64,000 nt of DNA from Aporhodopirellula aestuarii. GTDB lineage: Bacteria > Planctomycetota > Planctomycetia > Pirellulales > Pirellulaceae. The notes under the pieces are model-generated. The model searched no databases and had not been told where the DNA came from. It was given only the letters and a program-made list of their open reading frames with translations. The translations under genes and the position numbers were made by a program. The stretch is taken from contig NZ_JAMQBK010000096.1 in the NCBI RefSeq assembly GCF_023701485.1, forward strand, positions 1-64,000, written 5' to 3'. Below, piece by piece: positions 26,159 through 34,928 of this stretch; the stretch's first letter is position 1; each line of letters begins with the position of its first letter.

Positions 26159-26820
26159 CGCCACATCACCTTTCGCAATCCGTGCTTCTTGAGACCGGCG
26201 TCGAGGAACTCAGGACGGCGGCGAACGTAGCCTGGCGGATCAACATGTTCATGTTTGAACGAATGATTCACATCGACGGCGACGTTCATGCCGGCGATCT
26301 TTGCTCGCCAGAAGAAATCCCAGTGCTCTTCGACCTTCAGCGTTTCGTCCCAGCGGATCGCTTGGAGAATGTCACGATAAGCAACAAAACAATTGCCGAC
26401 GTAGTGACACCAGCGAATCGAACGATGTTGCTTGTAGTTGCCATGAGCGATCCGCAGCACACGGTCCTCGACACGGAGCATTTTCGGACGCTCTTCGTCG
26501 TTGCTCAGGGCGGCCAATAAATCGAGATCGTGATGCTTATTCAGCGTCCCGATCAACTCAGGCAATCGCGTTTGGTTCGTGACAAGATGGTCGTCGTCCG
26601 TGAAGATGACTACCGGCGTGTCGCCGGCGTCGAGCAACCGATTGCGACCGGCGGACAATCCGATGTCGTAGGGAGTGATGATGACCTTATCGACCATTGC
26701 CCTCCCCGTACAGGACGCTCTCGGCAAGTCGTCTCTGCTTGCGCATTGATTTGACCTGCTTTTCTGCATGACTTCGTGGTTTCGTATCCCGTCAGGTTGC
26801 CACTTCGGGCATCGGGACAA
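26155..26820 (-). CDS. Glycosyltransferase-like protein, N-terminally short
   Basis: This encodes 221 residues, or about 180 if it starts at ATG 26697 (MVDKVIITPYD). It has a GT-A core: GLSAGRNRLLDAG, the metal-binding DDD in VIFTDDDHLV, then EEHWDFFWR and HEHVDPPGYVRRRPEF as in GT2/GalNAc-transferase-like proteins. The usual first strand of the Rossmann-like domain (nucleotide contact) is missing or replaced by an unusual Cys/Arg-rich leader, so it may be truncated or start unusually. It is the first gene of the coupled minus-strand operon. Confidence 0.68.
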   Translation of the reverse strand: MSRCPKWQPDGIRNHEVMQKSRSNQCASRDDLPRASCTGRAMVDKVIITPYDIGLSAGRNRLLDAGDTPVVIFTDDDHLVTNQTRLPELIGTLNKHHDLDLLAALSNDEERPKMLRVEDRVLRIAHGNYKQHRSIRWCHYVGNCFVAYRDILQAIRWDETLKVEEHWDFFWRAKIAGMNVAVDVNHSFKHEHVDPPGYVRRRPEFLDAGLKKHGLRKVMWR

Positions 26821-27136
26821 TCAGGCATGATTTGCGAAAGGGGTTAACAGCAACCTGTTAACCAGCGGTCTGTTACTGCTACCGCAAAATTTATCGGCGT
26901 GTGCGGTTAACAGACACGCGAGTTTGAAGAGGCCGATACCGAGTCTCCTAGTCGCTGGCTTTGCCGGTTGAATCAATCGATCGGCGGCGAGAGATTCGAT
27001 ATCGCCGCTGAGTCTTACTACGCAGTCGGTTGGCGATTGCGAGGAACGGATCGGCCGATAGGCTCATCGTTTCAGCGGGGTACAAATACTCTGCCACTCC
27101 GATTGTTACCGGATTTGCAAGGTTTTTGGTCGCACA
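26821..27136. other. Intergenic region with GTTAAC/TGTTA repeats
   Basis: This is about 315 bp between the divergent glycosyltransferase operon and the transposase gene. Near 26840-26920 it holds GGTTAACAG, CCTGTTAACCAG, CTGTTACTG and GGTTAACAG, a cluster related to but distinct from the TGTTACAG words of region 2. It should contain promoters for both directions. No clear IS end was recognised. Confidence 0.4.
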
Positions 27137-28213
27137 ATGGCGAACATTGTCCACCCGCTTTTGACACTCTTGGCGTCGCTGACGCGGCAGGAGCTGGCCC
27201 AGCAGATTCGTTACCTGAAAGCGGAGAACGAGATCCTTCGGTCAAAGTTACCTGGTCGCGTCACGCTGGACAATCGTGAAAGGAACACGCTGGTCAAACA
27301 CGGCAAAAAGCTGGGCGGGAAGATCAAGGACGTGATGACGATCGTCTCGTATTCGACGTTCCGGCGTTGGGTCCGGAAGATGGAAGATGACACGCGCGCC
27401 CCTGCGAAAAAGTCGGCCAAGCGAGGCACCGGCCGCCCAAAGATCGAGGAAGACGTTCGCGAAACCATCCTGCGGATCCGCAAGGAGACAGGGTTTGGCT
27501 ACACGAAGATTCTGCAGGAGTTGCGGCGGATGGGCGTTCACGTTTCTCGCCAAACGGTCAAGAACGCGATCGTCGACGCCGGTTTCGCACCAACGCCCGG
27601 CGATCACCCCGACACTTGGCACAAGTTTCTGAAACGCCACGCCGATACGCTGTGGCAGTGCGACTTCGCGTGCAAGAAAAAGTGGACGTTGAAAGGCCTG
27701 GTCGACGTTTACTTCATGGTCTTCATTCATCTTGGCACGCGGCAAATTTGGATTTCGCCGTGTACCGAGAACCCGACGGGCGAATGGACGACGCAGCAGG
27801 GCCGCAACTTTCAAATGCACATCGACGACAATGAGCTAAAATGCGAGATCCTAATGCGGGACCGCGATCGAAAGTACGTTGACTCGTTTGACGACGTATT
27901 CAAGACTTCAGATTGCAAAGTAAAGCTCACACCGATCCGGTCGCCCAACTTGCAGGCTCACGTTGAGCGGGTGGTCCAAACGATCAAACACGAAGTGCTC
28001 AACGCGTTCTGCATCGTGACCAACGAGCACCTCGACGGCATTCTTCACACGACGCAGAGTTGGTACAACCAGCGTCGAGGCCATTCATCCCGAGATCACC
28101 TGCCGCCGATTCGCGACGACGTGGTCACGGTACCAATCAAGTTCAGCAAAGACAGCGTCGTCTGTGATTCGGAACTGGGCGGTCACCTGCTGTCGTACCG
28201 GCACGTGGCTTGA
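27137..28213 (+). CDS. DDE integrase-core transposase
   Basis: This encodes 358 residues. A short coiled segment (LAQQIRYLKAENEILRSKL) leads into a helix-turn-helix region and an rve-type integrase core. The catalytic residues are visible: Asp in WQCDFACKKKW, Asp in MRDRDRKY and Glu in AHVERVVQTIKHE. It is close to the IS481/IS3-like integrase-core proteins common in planctomycetes. It seems intact. No flanking terminal inverted repeats or target duplication could be identified by eye, so the element boundaries are not given. Confidence 0.88.
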   Translation: MANIVHPLLTLLASLTRQELAQQIRYLKAENEILRSKLPGRVTLDNRERNTLVKHGKKLGGKIKDVMTIVSYSTFRRWVRKMEDDTRAPAKKSAKRGTGRPKIEEDVRETILRIRKETGFGYTKILQELRRMGVHVSRQTVKNAIVDAGFAPTPGDHPDTWHKFLKRHADTLWQCDFACKKKWTLKGLVDVYFMVFIHLGTRQIWISPCTENPTGEWTTQQGRNFQMHIDDNELKCEILMRDRDRKYVDSFDDVFKTSDCKVKLTPIRSPNLQAHVERVVQTIKHEVLNAFCIVTNEHLDGILHTTQSWYNQRRGHSSRDHLPPIRDDVVTVPIKFSKDSVVCDSELGGHLLSYRHVA

Positions 28214-28270
28214 TTCTGGTCAATGAGGCGTGCTTCATGTTCGGTTCATCGTAGTGCAATGCTTGTGCGT

Positions 28271-28903
28271 TCAGCTCTGAGAAAATACTTGGCTCGAAGG
28301 ATTGCTTGATTCGAGACTGTGCATGATACAGCTTGCAATTTTGCGTCCGCCGTCGTGTGATGGTTCGATCGGTGAAACCTCGGCATAGTCGCTGGCTTCG
28401 TCGCAGAGCAGGCGTAGGTCAATCACATCTAATCCGAACCCGAAAGCGGTTCGCGTGATGATGTCGTTGATGACCGCCAAACCGCACCGGCCGGCGTCGT
28501 CCAAGTTCGGAATGCTGTCGTAGATCGTGCAAACCCGCAGCGGCAAATTGCGTTGCAACAGCGACTCGATCAGTTCGCGATATTCATTCTGGAACCCCGC
28601 CAGCGAAGCCTTCATCTTGGCCAAGGCATCTCGGACGTTGCCGCTATCTTGGCCGAACAGATTACATTCAAGGTAGATCGCGTCGTTACCGCCAACGCTC
28701 AAGACCAAGTCGGTTGCGTCGGTAGGAATTCGCTCGATCTGTCGATGCACCGAGCTGATAACGGCTCCGTCGACGGCAAGCAAAGTCGCTCGATCGGCAT
28801 CGGGCAACATTTCGCAAAGGTGCTCGTGGACCGATTTTCCGTCGCCGACATAGGTCTTGTTGTCGAAGATGGAATCGCCGAGAAGGATCGTGTGCTTGGT
28901 CAT
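28271..28903 (-). CDS. SGNH/GDSL-type hydrolase
   Basis: This encodes 210 residues from ATG 28903 (MTKHTILLGDSIFDN). Block I GDSIFD provides the nucleophile Ser, block III is GGNDAIY and block V IEPSHDGGRKIA gives the catalytic Asp/His region. There is no signal peptide, so it is cytoplasmic. It probably removes an acyl or acetyl group from an unknown ester. The 3' neighbour on the same strand is only 14 bp upstream, indicating an operon with the genes up to 30141. Confidence 0.85.
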   Translation of the reverse strand: MTKHTILLGDSIFDNKTYVGDGKSVHEHLCEMLPDADRATLLAVDGAVISSVHRQIERIPTDATDLVLSVGGNDAIYLECNLFGQDSGNVRDALAKMKASLAGFQNEYRELIESLLQRNLPLRVCTIYDSIPNLDDAGRCGLAVINDIITRTAFGFGLDVIDLRLLCDEASDYAEVSPIEPSHDGGRKIASCIMHSLESSNPSSQVFSQS

Positions 28904-28916
28904 GGGTTGAATCTCG

Positions 28917-29294
28917 CTAGTCGTCAAAAAAATCGTCGACCGCGTCACCGATCATGTAGTGGATGTCGGTTTGTGCGGTCCATTTATCGAGCTGGAACGT
29001 CTCGGCGATTTGCTGGAGCCGAGGCTGGGGCGTCGCATTGCCGTGGTAGATAACCGAGATCTGTCTCGCTGGCGACCACAGCACTCGGCCCCGCGGAACA
29101 TCGAAGTACTCCGCCGACGCATCCAGCCCCAATTGCATTCCGGCTTCTGGCCAGAAGTCATTGTGCGCATAATCGCTGTCGCAGAACCCAGCCTGCACAT
29201 CATCTTCATCGGGTAGATGATGAAACGCGACGATCTTTGATCCGTTGTCCCACCAGATTCCGATCAAAGGTTGCGGATGATTCACTTTCGGCAT
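28917..29294 (-). CDS. Hypothetical protein
   Basis: This encodes 125 residues. It is beta-rich (LIGIWWDNGSKIVAFHHL, GRVLWSPARQISVIYHG) with an acidic C-terminus (GDAVDDFFDD). No catalytic motif is recognised. It overlaps the MazG-like gene by 13 bp and precedes the SGNH hydrolase gene by 14 bp, so it is part of that operon. Planctomycete-specific proteins of this size are common, but I cannot name the family. Confidence 0.65.
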   Translation of the reverse strand: MPKVNHPQPLIGIWWDNGSKIVAFHHLPDEDDVQAGFCDSDYAHNDFWPEAGMQLGLDASAEYFDVPRGRVLWSPARQISVIYHGNATPQPRLQQIAETFQLDKWTAQTDIHYMIGDAVDDFFDD

Positions 29295-29731
29295 TTCCCG
29301 AGCACTCCCGCAATGTCGGGTGAATCGAAGCCACCCGACTTTGTTCCCTTTCCGGTTTTGTCGTTCGCGGCCGTCTTGGTCATGTTGGAACGATACACTT
29401 CGTCGAGCAAAGGTTCGGCCGGCATTCCCGTTGCGACCGCGTCACCGAGCAACACGGTCATCCGATCCGCCCAAGCATCCGCGGCAGCAACCAGATCGCC
29501 TTCGTTGTGAGCTTCGACCCATTCGGCCAATTCTTCGATCGCCATCAACGCACGTCGTGTTAGATGAGCCTTCGGTTCATCTTCCCGGCCATAGGACGCA
29601 AGAACCTGACGCAAACTGCGTGCGAGATCACGATCCAGATCCGCGTCATGTTGCAGCAAGCACGGCGAGTCAGCGACGACTTCACCGATCTGGCAATGGA
29701 ACTGAGTGACTTTGTTAAGTTGTCGTTTCAT
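29282..29731 (-). CDS. MazG-like/PRA-PH-fold nucleotide pyrophosphohydrolase
   Basis: This encodes 149 residues from ATG 29731 (MKRQLNKVTQFHCQIGE). The helix with EELAEWVEA supplies the EExxE metal-binding motif. The second helix AADAWADRMTVLLGDAVATGM fits the partner ExxD helix, with Ala in the usual Glu place. The family tail is EVYRSNMTKT followed by a disordered GKGTKSGG segment. Enzymes of this fold hydrolyse NTPs or phosphoribosyl-ATP to monophosphates. The changed Glu may lower activity. It is common in phage and accessory regions. Confidence 0.75.
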   Translation of the reverse strand: MKRQLNKVTQFHCQIGEVVADSPCLLQHDADLDRDLARSLRQVLASYGREDEPKAHLTRRALMAIEELAEWVEAHNEGDLVAAADAWADRMTVLLGDAVATGMPAEPLLDEVYRSNMTKTAANDKTGKGTKSGGFDSPDIAGVLGKCRK

Positions 29732-29751
29732 TTGCTTGGCCGCTTCTTGGG

Positions 29752-30141
29752 TCACACTTGCTTTCCGGTTCGGTCGCTGAACATCCATCGACGATCCGCG
29801 AAATCAAAATTGCCTTCGTTTCGGAACAGCATGACGCTGACGTGGTCGGGAACATTGAACAGCATCTCGGGTTGATCATCGACGTACATCGTCACGCCAT
29901 ACTCGGCGATGACGGCAGCCTTGCCGTCCATCCGATCGACCAGAACCAGTTCGTCATAGCGAATCTGATGATGGTCAAGATCAGCAATCGTTTTCTCGCG
30001 ATCATTCCGGTACGTGATGATGATCACCCGCCCCGGCCAAGACTGAGTCCACGCCGCAAAGAACTTGGGAGCTTCAGTGATCGTGCCGTCGAGGTCCAGT
30101 CCGAGGGTGGGCTTCACTATTTCCGGTGGATGTCGTTTCAT
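29752..30141 (-). CDS. HAD-family hydrolase
   Basis: This encodes 129 residues. Motif I is LDLDGTIT (nucleophile Asp), motif II is in VIIITYRND, and motif IV is MYVDDQPEM. The small size and absence of a cap domain resemble minimal HAD nucleotidases or phosphatases carried by phages. It starts a minus-strand run that continues with the MazG-like gene 20 bp downstream. Substrate is unknown; a nucleotide or sugar phosphate is probable. Confidence 0.85.
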   Translation of the reverse strand: MKRHPPEIVKPTLGLDLDGTITEAPKFFAAWTQSWPGRVIIITYRNDREKTIADLDHHQIRYDELVLVDRMDGKAAVIAEYGVTMYVDDQPEMLFNVPDHVSVMLFRNEGNFDFADRRWMFSDRTGKQV

Positions 30142-30145
30142 CGCT

Positions 30146-31012
30146 CTACAGCCTTCGCTTCACTGTGTTGATCCAGTAATCCGACCGCCAGTTTTCGCCA
30201 GGGTTCCTTTTTTGCAATTGATCACAGCGTTCTGTGAGTCCAGCCTTCAACTTGTCGTTTGCTTTTGTGACAATGTATCCCGTGGCAAAATCACCAACCA
30301 CCAAGAACTCGCTGGAAAGATGCCATTCGATTGCCTGAACAAGGCAAATCGCCGCATCCAACTTATCTTGTAGCACCTTATTTGGTTTTTCAGCACGCTC
30401 GGCTTCTCTTAGCCATTCTGATAGTTCCGCAATCTGAAAACGCTCAGATTGTTCTGTCAAATGGCGACATAGAAAACACCAGTCTTCAGCCACGAACGTT
30501 TTACGCCGCGCGGGATTGTATTTTGGTAGACGGCCCGTACTCCTTTTGTCGCTCAACACCCAGTCGTTCGCGATCAAATAGAGAACAGGATATGTTTCCA
30601 ACAGTATCACAGACGAATCGAGTGCGTTGAACGGATCTGAAGGTCCACCGAAATGACGGCAAAATTCCCAAATCGGTGCTTCCGGTCCAAACATTGGAAG
30701 CCGCACAGCAGGCTCATGGGTAGCAGACCGTTGCATGCCACCGTATCTTCGACCCACGAGTGACGAAACAATATCTTCGACAGGACGAGACCCGCTTTCA
30801 TTTACTACAATATGAGGCTGATCAACGAAGATAATCGCTTGCCGTGCATCGGCACGAAGCGAATCAATTAACTGTTTTGCATGAGGGAAATCGGCTGTCG
30901 TTGGACTGAGAATAAGCTCGCACTTTTGATCGCCATCGACCGAAGCACCAGCAATCGCACCTTTGTTTGTTGACGACCACGCCGAGTCAAAACCAAAAAG
31001 AACCGTTTTCAT
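30146..31012 (-). CDS. DUF429 family protein
   Basis: This encodes 288 residues from ATG 31012 (MKTVLFGFDSAWSSTNKGA). The N-terminal FGFDSAWS and the mid-protein IIFVDQP, VGRRYGG and LLETYPVLYL blocks fit DUF429, an RNase H-like fold protein family of unknown activity, with conserved acidic residues that probably bind metal. The C-terminal LQDKLDAAICLVQAIEWHL matches the last helix of this family. It lies 4 bp from the HAD gene. A nuclease role is plausible but not demonstrated. Confidence 0.75.
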   Translation of the reverse strand: MKTVLFGFDSAWSSTNKGAIAGASVDGDQKCELILSPTTADFPHAKQLIDSLRADARQAIIFVDQPHIVVNESGSRPVEDIVSSLVGRRYGGMQRSATHEPAVRLPMFGPEAPIWEFCRHFGGPSDPFNALDSSVILLETYPVLYLIANDWVLSDKRSTGRLPKYNPARRKTFVAEDWCFLCRHLTEQSERFQIAELSEWLREAERAEKPNKVLQDKLDAAICLVQAIEWHLSSEFLVVGDFATGYIVTKANDKLKAGLTERCDQLQKRNPGENWRSDYWINTVKRRL

Positions 31013-31037
31013 ACAAATATCCTTTATTAATCCCCTG

Positions 31038-31313
31038 CTAATTCTCAACAATCTGCTTGATTGTCGTGCGTGCCACACGCCATGTTCGCTGGCGTGCGCG
31101 GCTTGGCATTCCGAGCCAAATCATAAGCGATCCGAGGCCGGCTTGCGGGATCAGGCCTGCGGACAACAAGAACAGGCGGAAGTCGATGCCCGACTCTTTC
31201 CCAAGAGCTCCGAAGGCGTCGGGGTCTAGGTAGCAATACAACGCCATTCCTAAACTGGCCAACAAGATTTGCGTGCCGTAAAACAGCGAGATGAGCTTGG
31301 CGATCTTTCGCAA
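31038..31313 (-). CDS. Small two-helix membrane protein
   Basis: This encodes 91 residues with hydrophobic segments at about residues 8-28 and 45-65 and a basic tail (RARQRTWRVARTTIKQ). No known family was recognised. It could be a small inner-membrane protein; a toxin-like or holin-like role cannot be excluded. It lies 25 bp upstream of the DUF429 gene on the same strand. Confidence 0.6.
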   Translation of the reverse strand: MRKIAKLISLFYGTQILLASLGMALYCYLDPDAFGALGKESGIDFRLFLLSAGLIPQAGLGSLMIWLGMPSRARQRTWRVARTTIKQIVEN

Positions 31314-31376
31314 CCTTGGTTTCCGATGAGAACGGGAGAATGTCGGGATGGTACGGAGTGAACTCGGGACGCTTGC

Positions 31377-31661
31377 TCAAAGTCCCATTTGCGACTTCGC
31401 TTTGACTTTGTCGTGTGAGAACGTGATCGAGATGATCTTGTCATCGTTCTGCCAAACCATGTTTCTCATGTCGATTGAGATGCCGCCGAAGCTGGCATCG
31501 CTGCTGGCTTGTTCGGTGCCGGTGCCGAGGATCGCTTCAACCTCGTCGAGCGTCATGCCGGTTTCAATTTGCGAGTAGTTGTCTTTGGTGATCGGGTTGC
31601 CGCCGCAACCGCTGAAGATGAAACACAGCGAAAGTGCGAGCAAGAGTTTGAGGGAGTTCAT
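31377..31661 (-). CDS. Small lipoprotein, SmpA/OmlA-like
   Basis: This encodes 94 residues from ATG 31661, with AAAGGT upstream. A lipoprotein signal peptide with lipobox IFSGCGG is followed by NYSQIETGMTLDEVEAILG, the typical helix pair of SmpA/BamE and beta-lactamase-inhibitor-like small lipoproteins. It ends with a beta sheet (MVWQNDDKIISITFSHDKV). It should sit lipid-anchored at the membrane and probably plays a structural or protein-binding role. Confidence 0.8.
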   Translation of the reverse strand: MNSLKLLLALSLCFIFSGCGGNPITKDNYSQIETGMTLDEVEAILGTGTEQASSDASFGGISIDMRNMVWQNDDKIISITFSHDKVKAKSQMGL

Positions 31662-31831
31662 GAAGTAACCTTTGGGTAAGACTGGGGTGTGAAGTGGACG
31701 GTGATGCAACGATAGCGGCATACCGGGCGTTGTCACGACTTGGAAGATTCTTTGACAAGTTCGCGGGCCGCCGCCGAAACGACGGCCCGAAATATGGCAA
31801 CGCCCGAAAACCAGAGGACATCGGGCGCGCA

Positions 31832-32404
31832 TCAACTTTGCGAACGCAGCTCTTGCCGCAACTCCATCCACAAACGGCCGAGCCAATTTCGGCCTTCCCA
31901 CGCATAGCCCATCGGCAAATCGGAATCTGGCACGCGGACGGCACCCCAGAACAAATTATTGACGCGGCGGCCTCGCGAACTGCAATCTTCCACAATCGGC
32001 CTCTCGCCGCTGGCGATCAACTTGCGACCCAAATCAGAATGCCGCGAAACCTTCAACCGCAGGCACAGACGCATATTGGCGACATCAGCATCACTAAGCG
32101 GCGCGACCACATGCCGATCGCGGAACCTTTTGGCGACCATCTTCGCTCGCATCGGCGACTTCCAACGGCGAATCTCATCGCGAGCCTCGGCATCATTGGC
32201 CGCATATCGCAACGCCTGAAACATCGCCTCGCAATGCCACCATTTCTGGCCTTCATACTCGACCGGATGCGGACTCATATTGCTGAGCCATCCACCTGGC
32301 TCGGCAACTTTTCGGATGAGGATTTGATCTTCGGCGGCGGGAAAGATCGGGGTGGGGACTTTGGCAGGACTTGAAACATGGGCAGCGGCAATCGGCATAG
32401 GCAT
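31832..32404 (-). CDS. NADAR domain protein (YbiA-like)
   Basis: This encodes 190 residues. The NADAR signature is clear: WLSNMSPHPVEYEG, then WWHCEAMFQALRY, MRAKMVAKRFRD and later NLFWG. YbiA-type enzymes cleave the N-glycosidic bond of riboflavin intermediates or ADP-ribosylated bases; NADAR proteins are linked to NAD-derived and ADP-ribose conflict systems. The start is ATG 32404, with ATG 32398 possible. It is divergent from the SLOG gene at 32704. Confidence 0.85.
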   Translation of the reverse strand: MPMPIAAAHVSSPAKVPTPIFPAAEDQILIRKVAEPGGWLSNMSPHPVEYEGQKWWHCEAMFQALRYAANDAEARDEIRRWKSPMRAKMVAKRFRDRHVVAPLSDADVANMRLCLRLKVSRHSDLGRKLIASGERPIVEDCSSRGRRVNNLFWGAVRVPDSDLPMGYAWEGRNWLGRLWMELRQELRSQS

Positions 32405-32703
32405 TCCTCACGGGAAGTTGCAGGATGAAAACGTCTGCCTACGTGAGTCCGAAATCGGTGCCCGCGTTAACTCCGCGTGTTTTGGTTTCGTCGGAACGGT
32501 AATTCGCTGCGATTTTGCTTTGCGCTTGTAAATTCGCTCTCCTCGATTGGCCGCTGTTTCCGGGAGCGAATTTACAAGCCGAACGTCCGGCCCCCGAACT
32601 TGTCAGAAATCCTGTCACGCGAGTCCATCGCTTCAGATTCTTGGTTCAAGAAATGGAGGCCATTGGTTCGCGTCTCTTTTCCACCCTTTCTGGAGTCAGC
32701 CAT

Positions 32704-33081
32704 TTGAAAGTCATCATTGCCGGATCTCGCAGCATCGCGCGTCTTAGCTCACGACGCTGGGACTACGAAAAACTGACAAGCATCGTCGACAACGCCATTG
32801 CCGATTCGGGTTTTGAAATCACCGAAGTGATCAGTGGCGGTGCGGGTGGACCGGATCGCGCCGGCGAGCAATGGGCCGCCCGCAACAGCGTTCCGGTCAC
32901 GATCATCAAACCCAATTGGAAACTCGGCCGCGGCGCGGGTTTGATTGCCAATCGCCAACTCGCCGAAGCTGGCGACGCATTGATCGCTCTTCACGACGGC
33001 GAAAGCACCGGCACCCAGGACATGATCGGCCACATGAAAGCGGCCGGACTGCCGGTGCATGTGGTCGTGATCGTTTCCTAG
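32704..33081 (+). CDS. SLOG/DUF2493-type nucleotide-binding protein
   Basis: This encodes 125 residues from TTG 32704, preferred because GGAG lies 8 bp upstream and the protein then begins with the family start LKVIIAGSRSI; ATG 32653 is the longer choice. GSRSI, ISGGAGGPDRAGEQWA and RNRQLAEAGDALIALH-like blocks (here LIANRQLAEAGDALIAL) mark a SLOG fold, as in YspA and DprA-like ligand sensors. These bind nucleotides or NAD-derived ligands. It is divergent from the NADAR gene, a pairing consistent with ADP-ribose biology. Confidence 0.78.
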   Translation: MKVIIAGSRSIARLSSRRWDYEKLTSIVDNAIADSGFEITEVISGGAGGPDRAGEQWAARNSVPVTIIKPNWKLGRGAGLIANRQLAEAGDALIALHDGESTGTQDMIGHMKAAGLPVHVVVIVS

Positions 33082-33223
33082 CCCCCTCCATTGCGGATTT
33101 TTTCCACTCGGAAGCCCTCGCAGGGTTAACGCGAAGCCGTTTCCTGCAACAGGTAGATATTCAAACGCGCGCACGCGCGAAGCTCTTTTTTGCCCCTCGA
33201 CAGTCCCATCCCAGGAGTCCGAT

Positions 33224-34858
33224 TTGACAGCAGTTCAAACTCCCCCAACCCATCGCCCGTCACCGAACGAACGAACGCAAGTAGACCATCGCTCGCCAAT
33301 CCCCAGCCTCAAGCCGAAGCCAAAACTTAAGACGAAGCGATCCCAAGCCGACAAACGGATCGATTACCTACTCAAAACCAAGTTCGACGACGATCCCGAA
33401 TTTCGGCCTTTGCTTGTCGAGCTTGCCGAACTCGACCCGACGCCCAAGAAAAAGTATCTCGCCTGGCTGGCCAAACACTGGTTGGACGATTGGAAAGCCA
33501 CCCCGGACGATCAACAACGCGTCGCCGAGTGCCTCGCAACCCATCACAAAGGAGCCAAATACTTTTCGCCGTTGTCCTGGACCGGACTGCGATTAGAAGA
33601 CGCCGGATACCACGCCGACATCTTTCGCTACACACCACAAACGATCAGCAGAATCTCGGGAAGGATCGCCGAGATCATCCGCATTGACGAGGGAGACAAG
33701 CAGATTCGCAAAGGGAACCCAGTCGCGTTGGCTGGAGCCGAGATCGTTCACCGCGATGATCAATTCACCATCATTCGCATTCGCACAGGAGAGGCACTCA
33801 AACGATTTGGCCAGAACACATCCTGGTGTGTTCGGCATGGCAACCCGCTGGGCTATCCGTTTCCGTTCGACTTCATTTTGGATCACGAAGGTGAGCGGTA
33901 TCTGGCCAACCGAAAGGAGGTTCGCGACCGATGGGATAGGATTCCGCCCCGGAGCGTCGTCGAGCCGATCAACGAGATTCGCGGTCGAGTTTTCGATAGC
34001 CACGAAAAGGAGCTCGCACAAGTTCGGCGAGCCATCGCGTGTCAACGGAGGCTCGCTCGAGAAGACGAAGTTCAGATTTTGAAGATTCCCGATCTAGCGA
34101 TCGAATACGCCGCCTACATGTTCGCCGGACCCTGGAAAGAGTTCGAGGAATCGGTCCGAGTCGCAGATTTGACGGCCACGCAGGCGGTTCGGTACGCGGT
34201 TGAAGTTCGCAAATCGCGATGGCGGCGTTTTGAGAACAAGATCAAGCGATCACGAGGCCCGCTGAACGCTTATCGACGAGAATTCCCAGGTTCGATTCCC
34301 AAGAGTGACGAGGAGATTTTCAGGGAGCAGATTCAAGATTGGCGATGCCGCATGCCGCGCGCCAATGCTTACTGTCTAAAAAGAAGTTCGCAAGGCCGAG
34401 CCGAGTTGCTACAGCGGGATCGTCGCTACGACGCTAGCATCGCCAGCCGACCCTACTCACTCGACCGCTACACTCGCTTTTTGGCATCATTGGCAACATC
34501 CCCGATGGCGAGTCGGTATCGGGACAAGGTGAGATCCTATTTTGCTGATTTTGAAAGTGATGACGGAAGGTCCATTAGCCTTCCGATCGCCAGAAAGTTG
34601 TGCTTGCGGTTTTCACAGCGGATGAAGTCTCTGGAATCAGAAATTGCGAAGGACTCTGTTTGTTCGTTTAACTACGCCATTGCGATGAAGGAAAGATTCT
34701 TGGAAGGCGAGGTGGCAATCTTTGCTGATCCAATAGTTGCACCGAAATATCGCCGGCGTTTCATTCAGCGGACTCCCAAAGAATCGAACGCAAGCTCATC
34801 ACGAAGTGAATTTGGTCGCTTGATTTTGCCGGCAAACTTCAAAGTTGCTTGGCAGTAG
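33224..34858 (+). CDS. Large unknown protein with a Trp-Cys core motif
   Basis: This encodes 544 residues from TTG 33224, supported by AGGAG seven bases upstream. A basic Pro-rich head (residues 1-45) leads to helices. A central block (about 185-225) reads ALKRFGQNTSWCVRHGN, then a strand-rich FDFILDHEGERYLA. This G-x-x-T-x-WC pattern recurs in phage and PcfJ-like accessory proteins, but I cannot name the function. The rest is highly basic and helical, which suggests nucleic-acid or protein binding. Confidence 0.6.
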   Translation: MTAVQTPPTHRPSPNERTQVDHRSPIPSLKPKPKLKTKRSQADKRIDYLLKTKFDDDPEFRPLLVELAELDPTPKKKYLAWLAKHWLDDWKATPDDQQRVAECLATHHKGAKYFSPLSWTGLRLEDAGYHADIFRYTPQTISRISGRIAEIIRIDEGDKQIRKGNPVALAGAEIVHRDDQFTIIRIRTGEALKRFGQNTSWCVRHGNPLGYPFPFDFILDHEGERYLANRKEVRDRWDRIPPRSVVEPINEIRGRVFDSHEKELAQVRRAIACQRRLAREDEVQILKIPDLAIEYAAYMFAGPWKEFEESVRVADLTATQAVRYAVEVRKSRWRRFENKIKRSRGPLNAYRREFPGSIPKSDEEIFREQIQDWRCRMPRANAYCLKRSSQGRAELLQRDRRYDASIASRPYSLDRYTRFLASLATSPMASRYRDKVRSYFADFESDDGRSISLPIARKLCLRFSQRMKSLESEIAKDSVCSFNYAIAMKERFLEGEVAIFADPIVAPKYRRRFIQRTPKESNASSSRSEFGRLILPANFKVAWQ

Positions 34859-34928
34859 ACTGACGACGTTTCATTTCTCCGCCGCTCGCGAATGATTCGC
34901 AGGCGGCGTTTTCTCTTACCGCTAACCT

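Noticed and set aside
34280-34310. tRNA T-loop-like GGTTCGATTCC
   Set aside because: It lies inside a supported coding region and no acceptor or anticodon stem can be formed around it.
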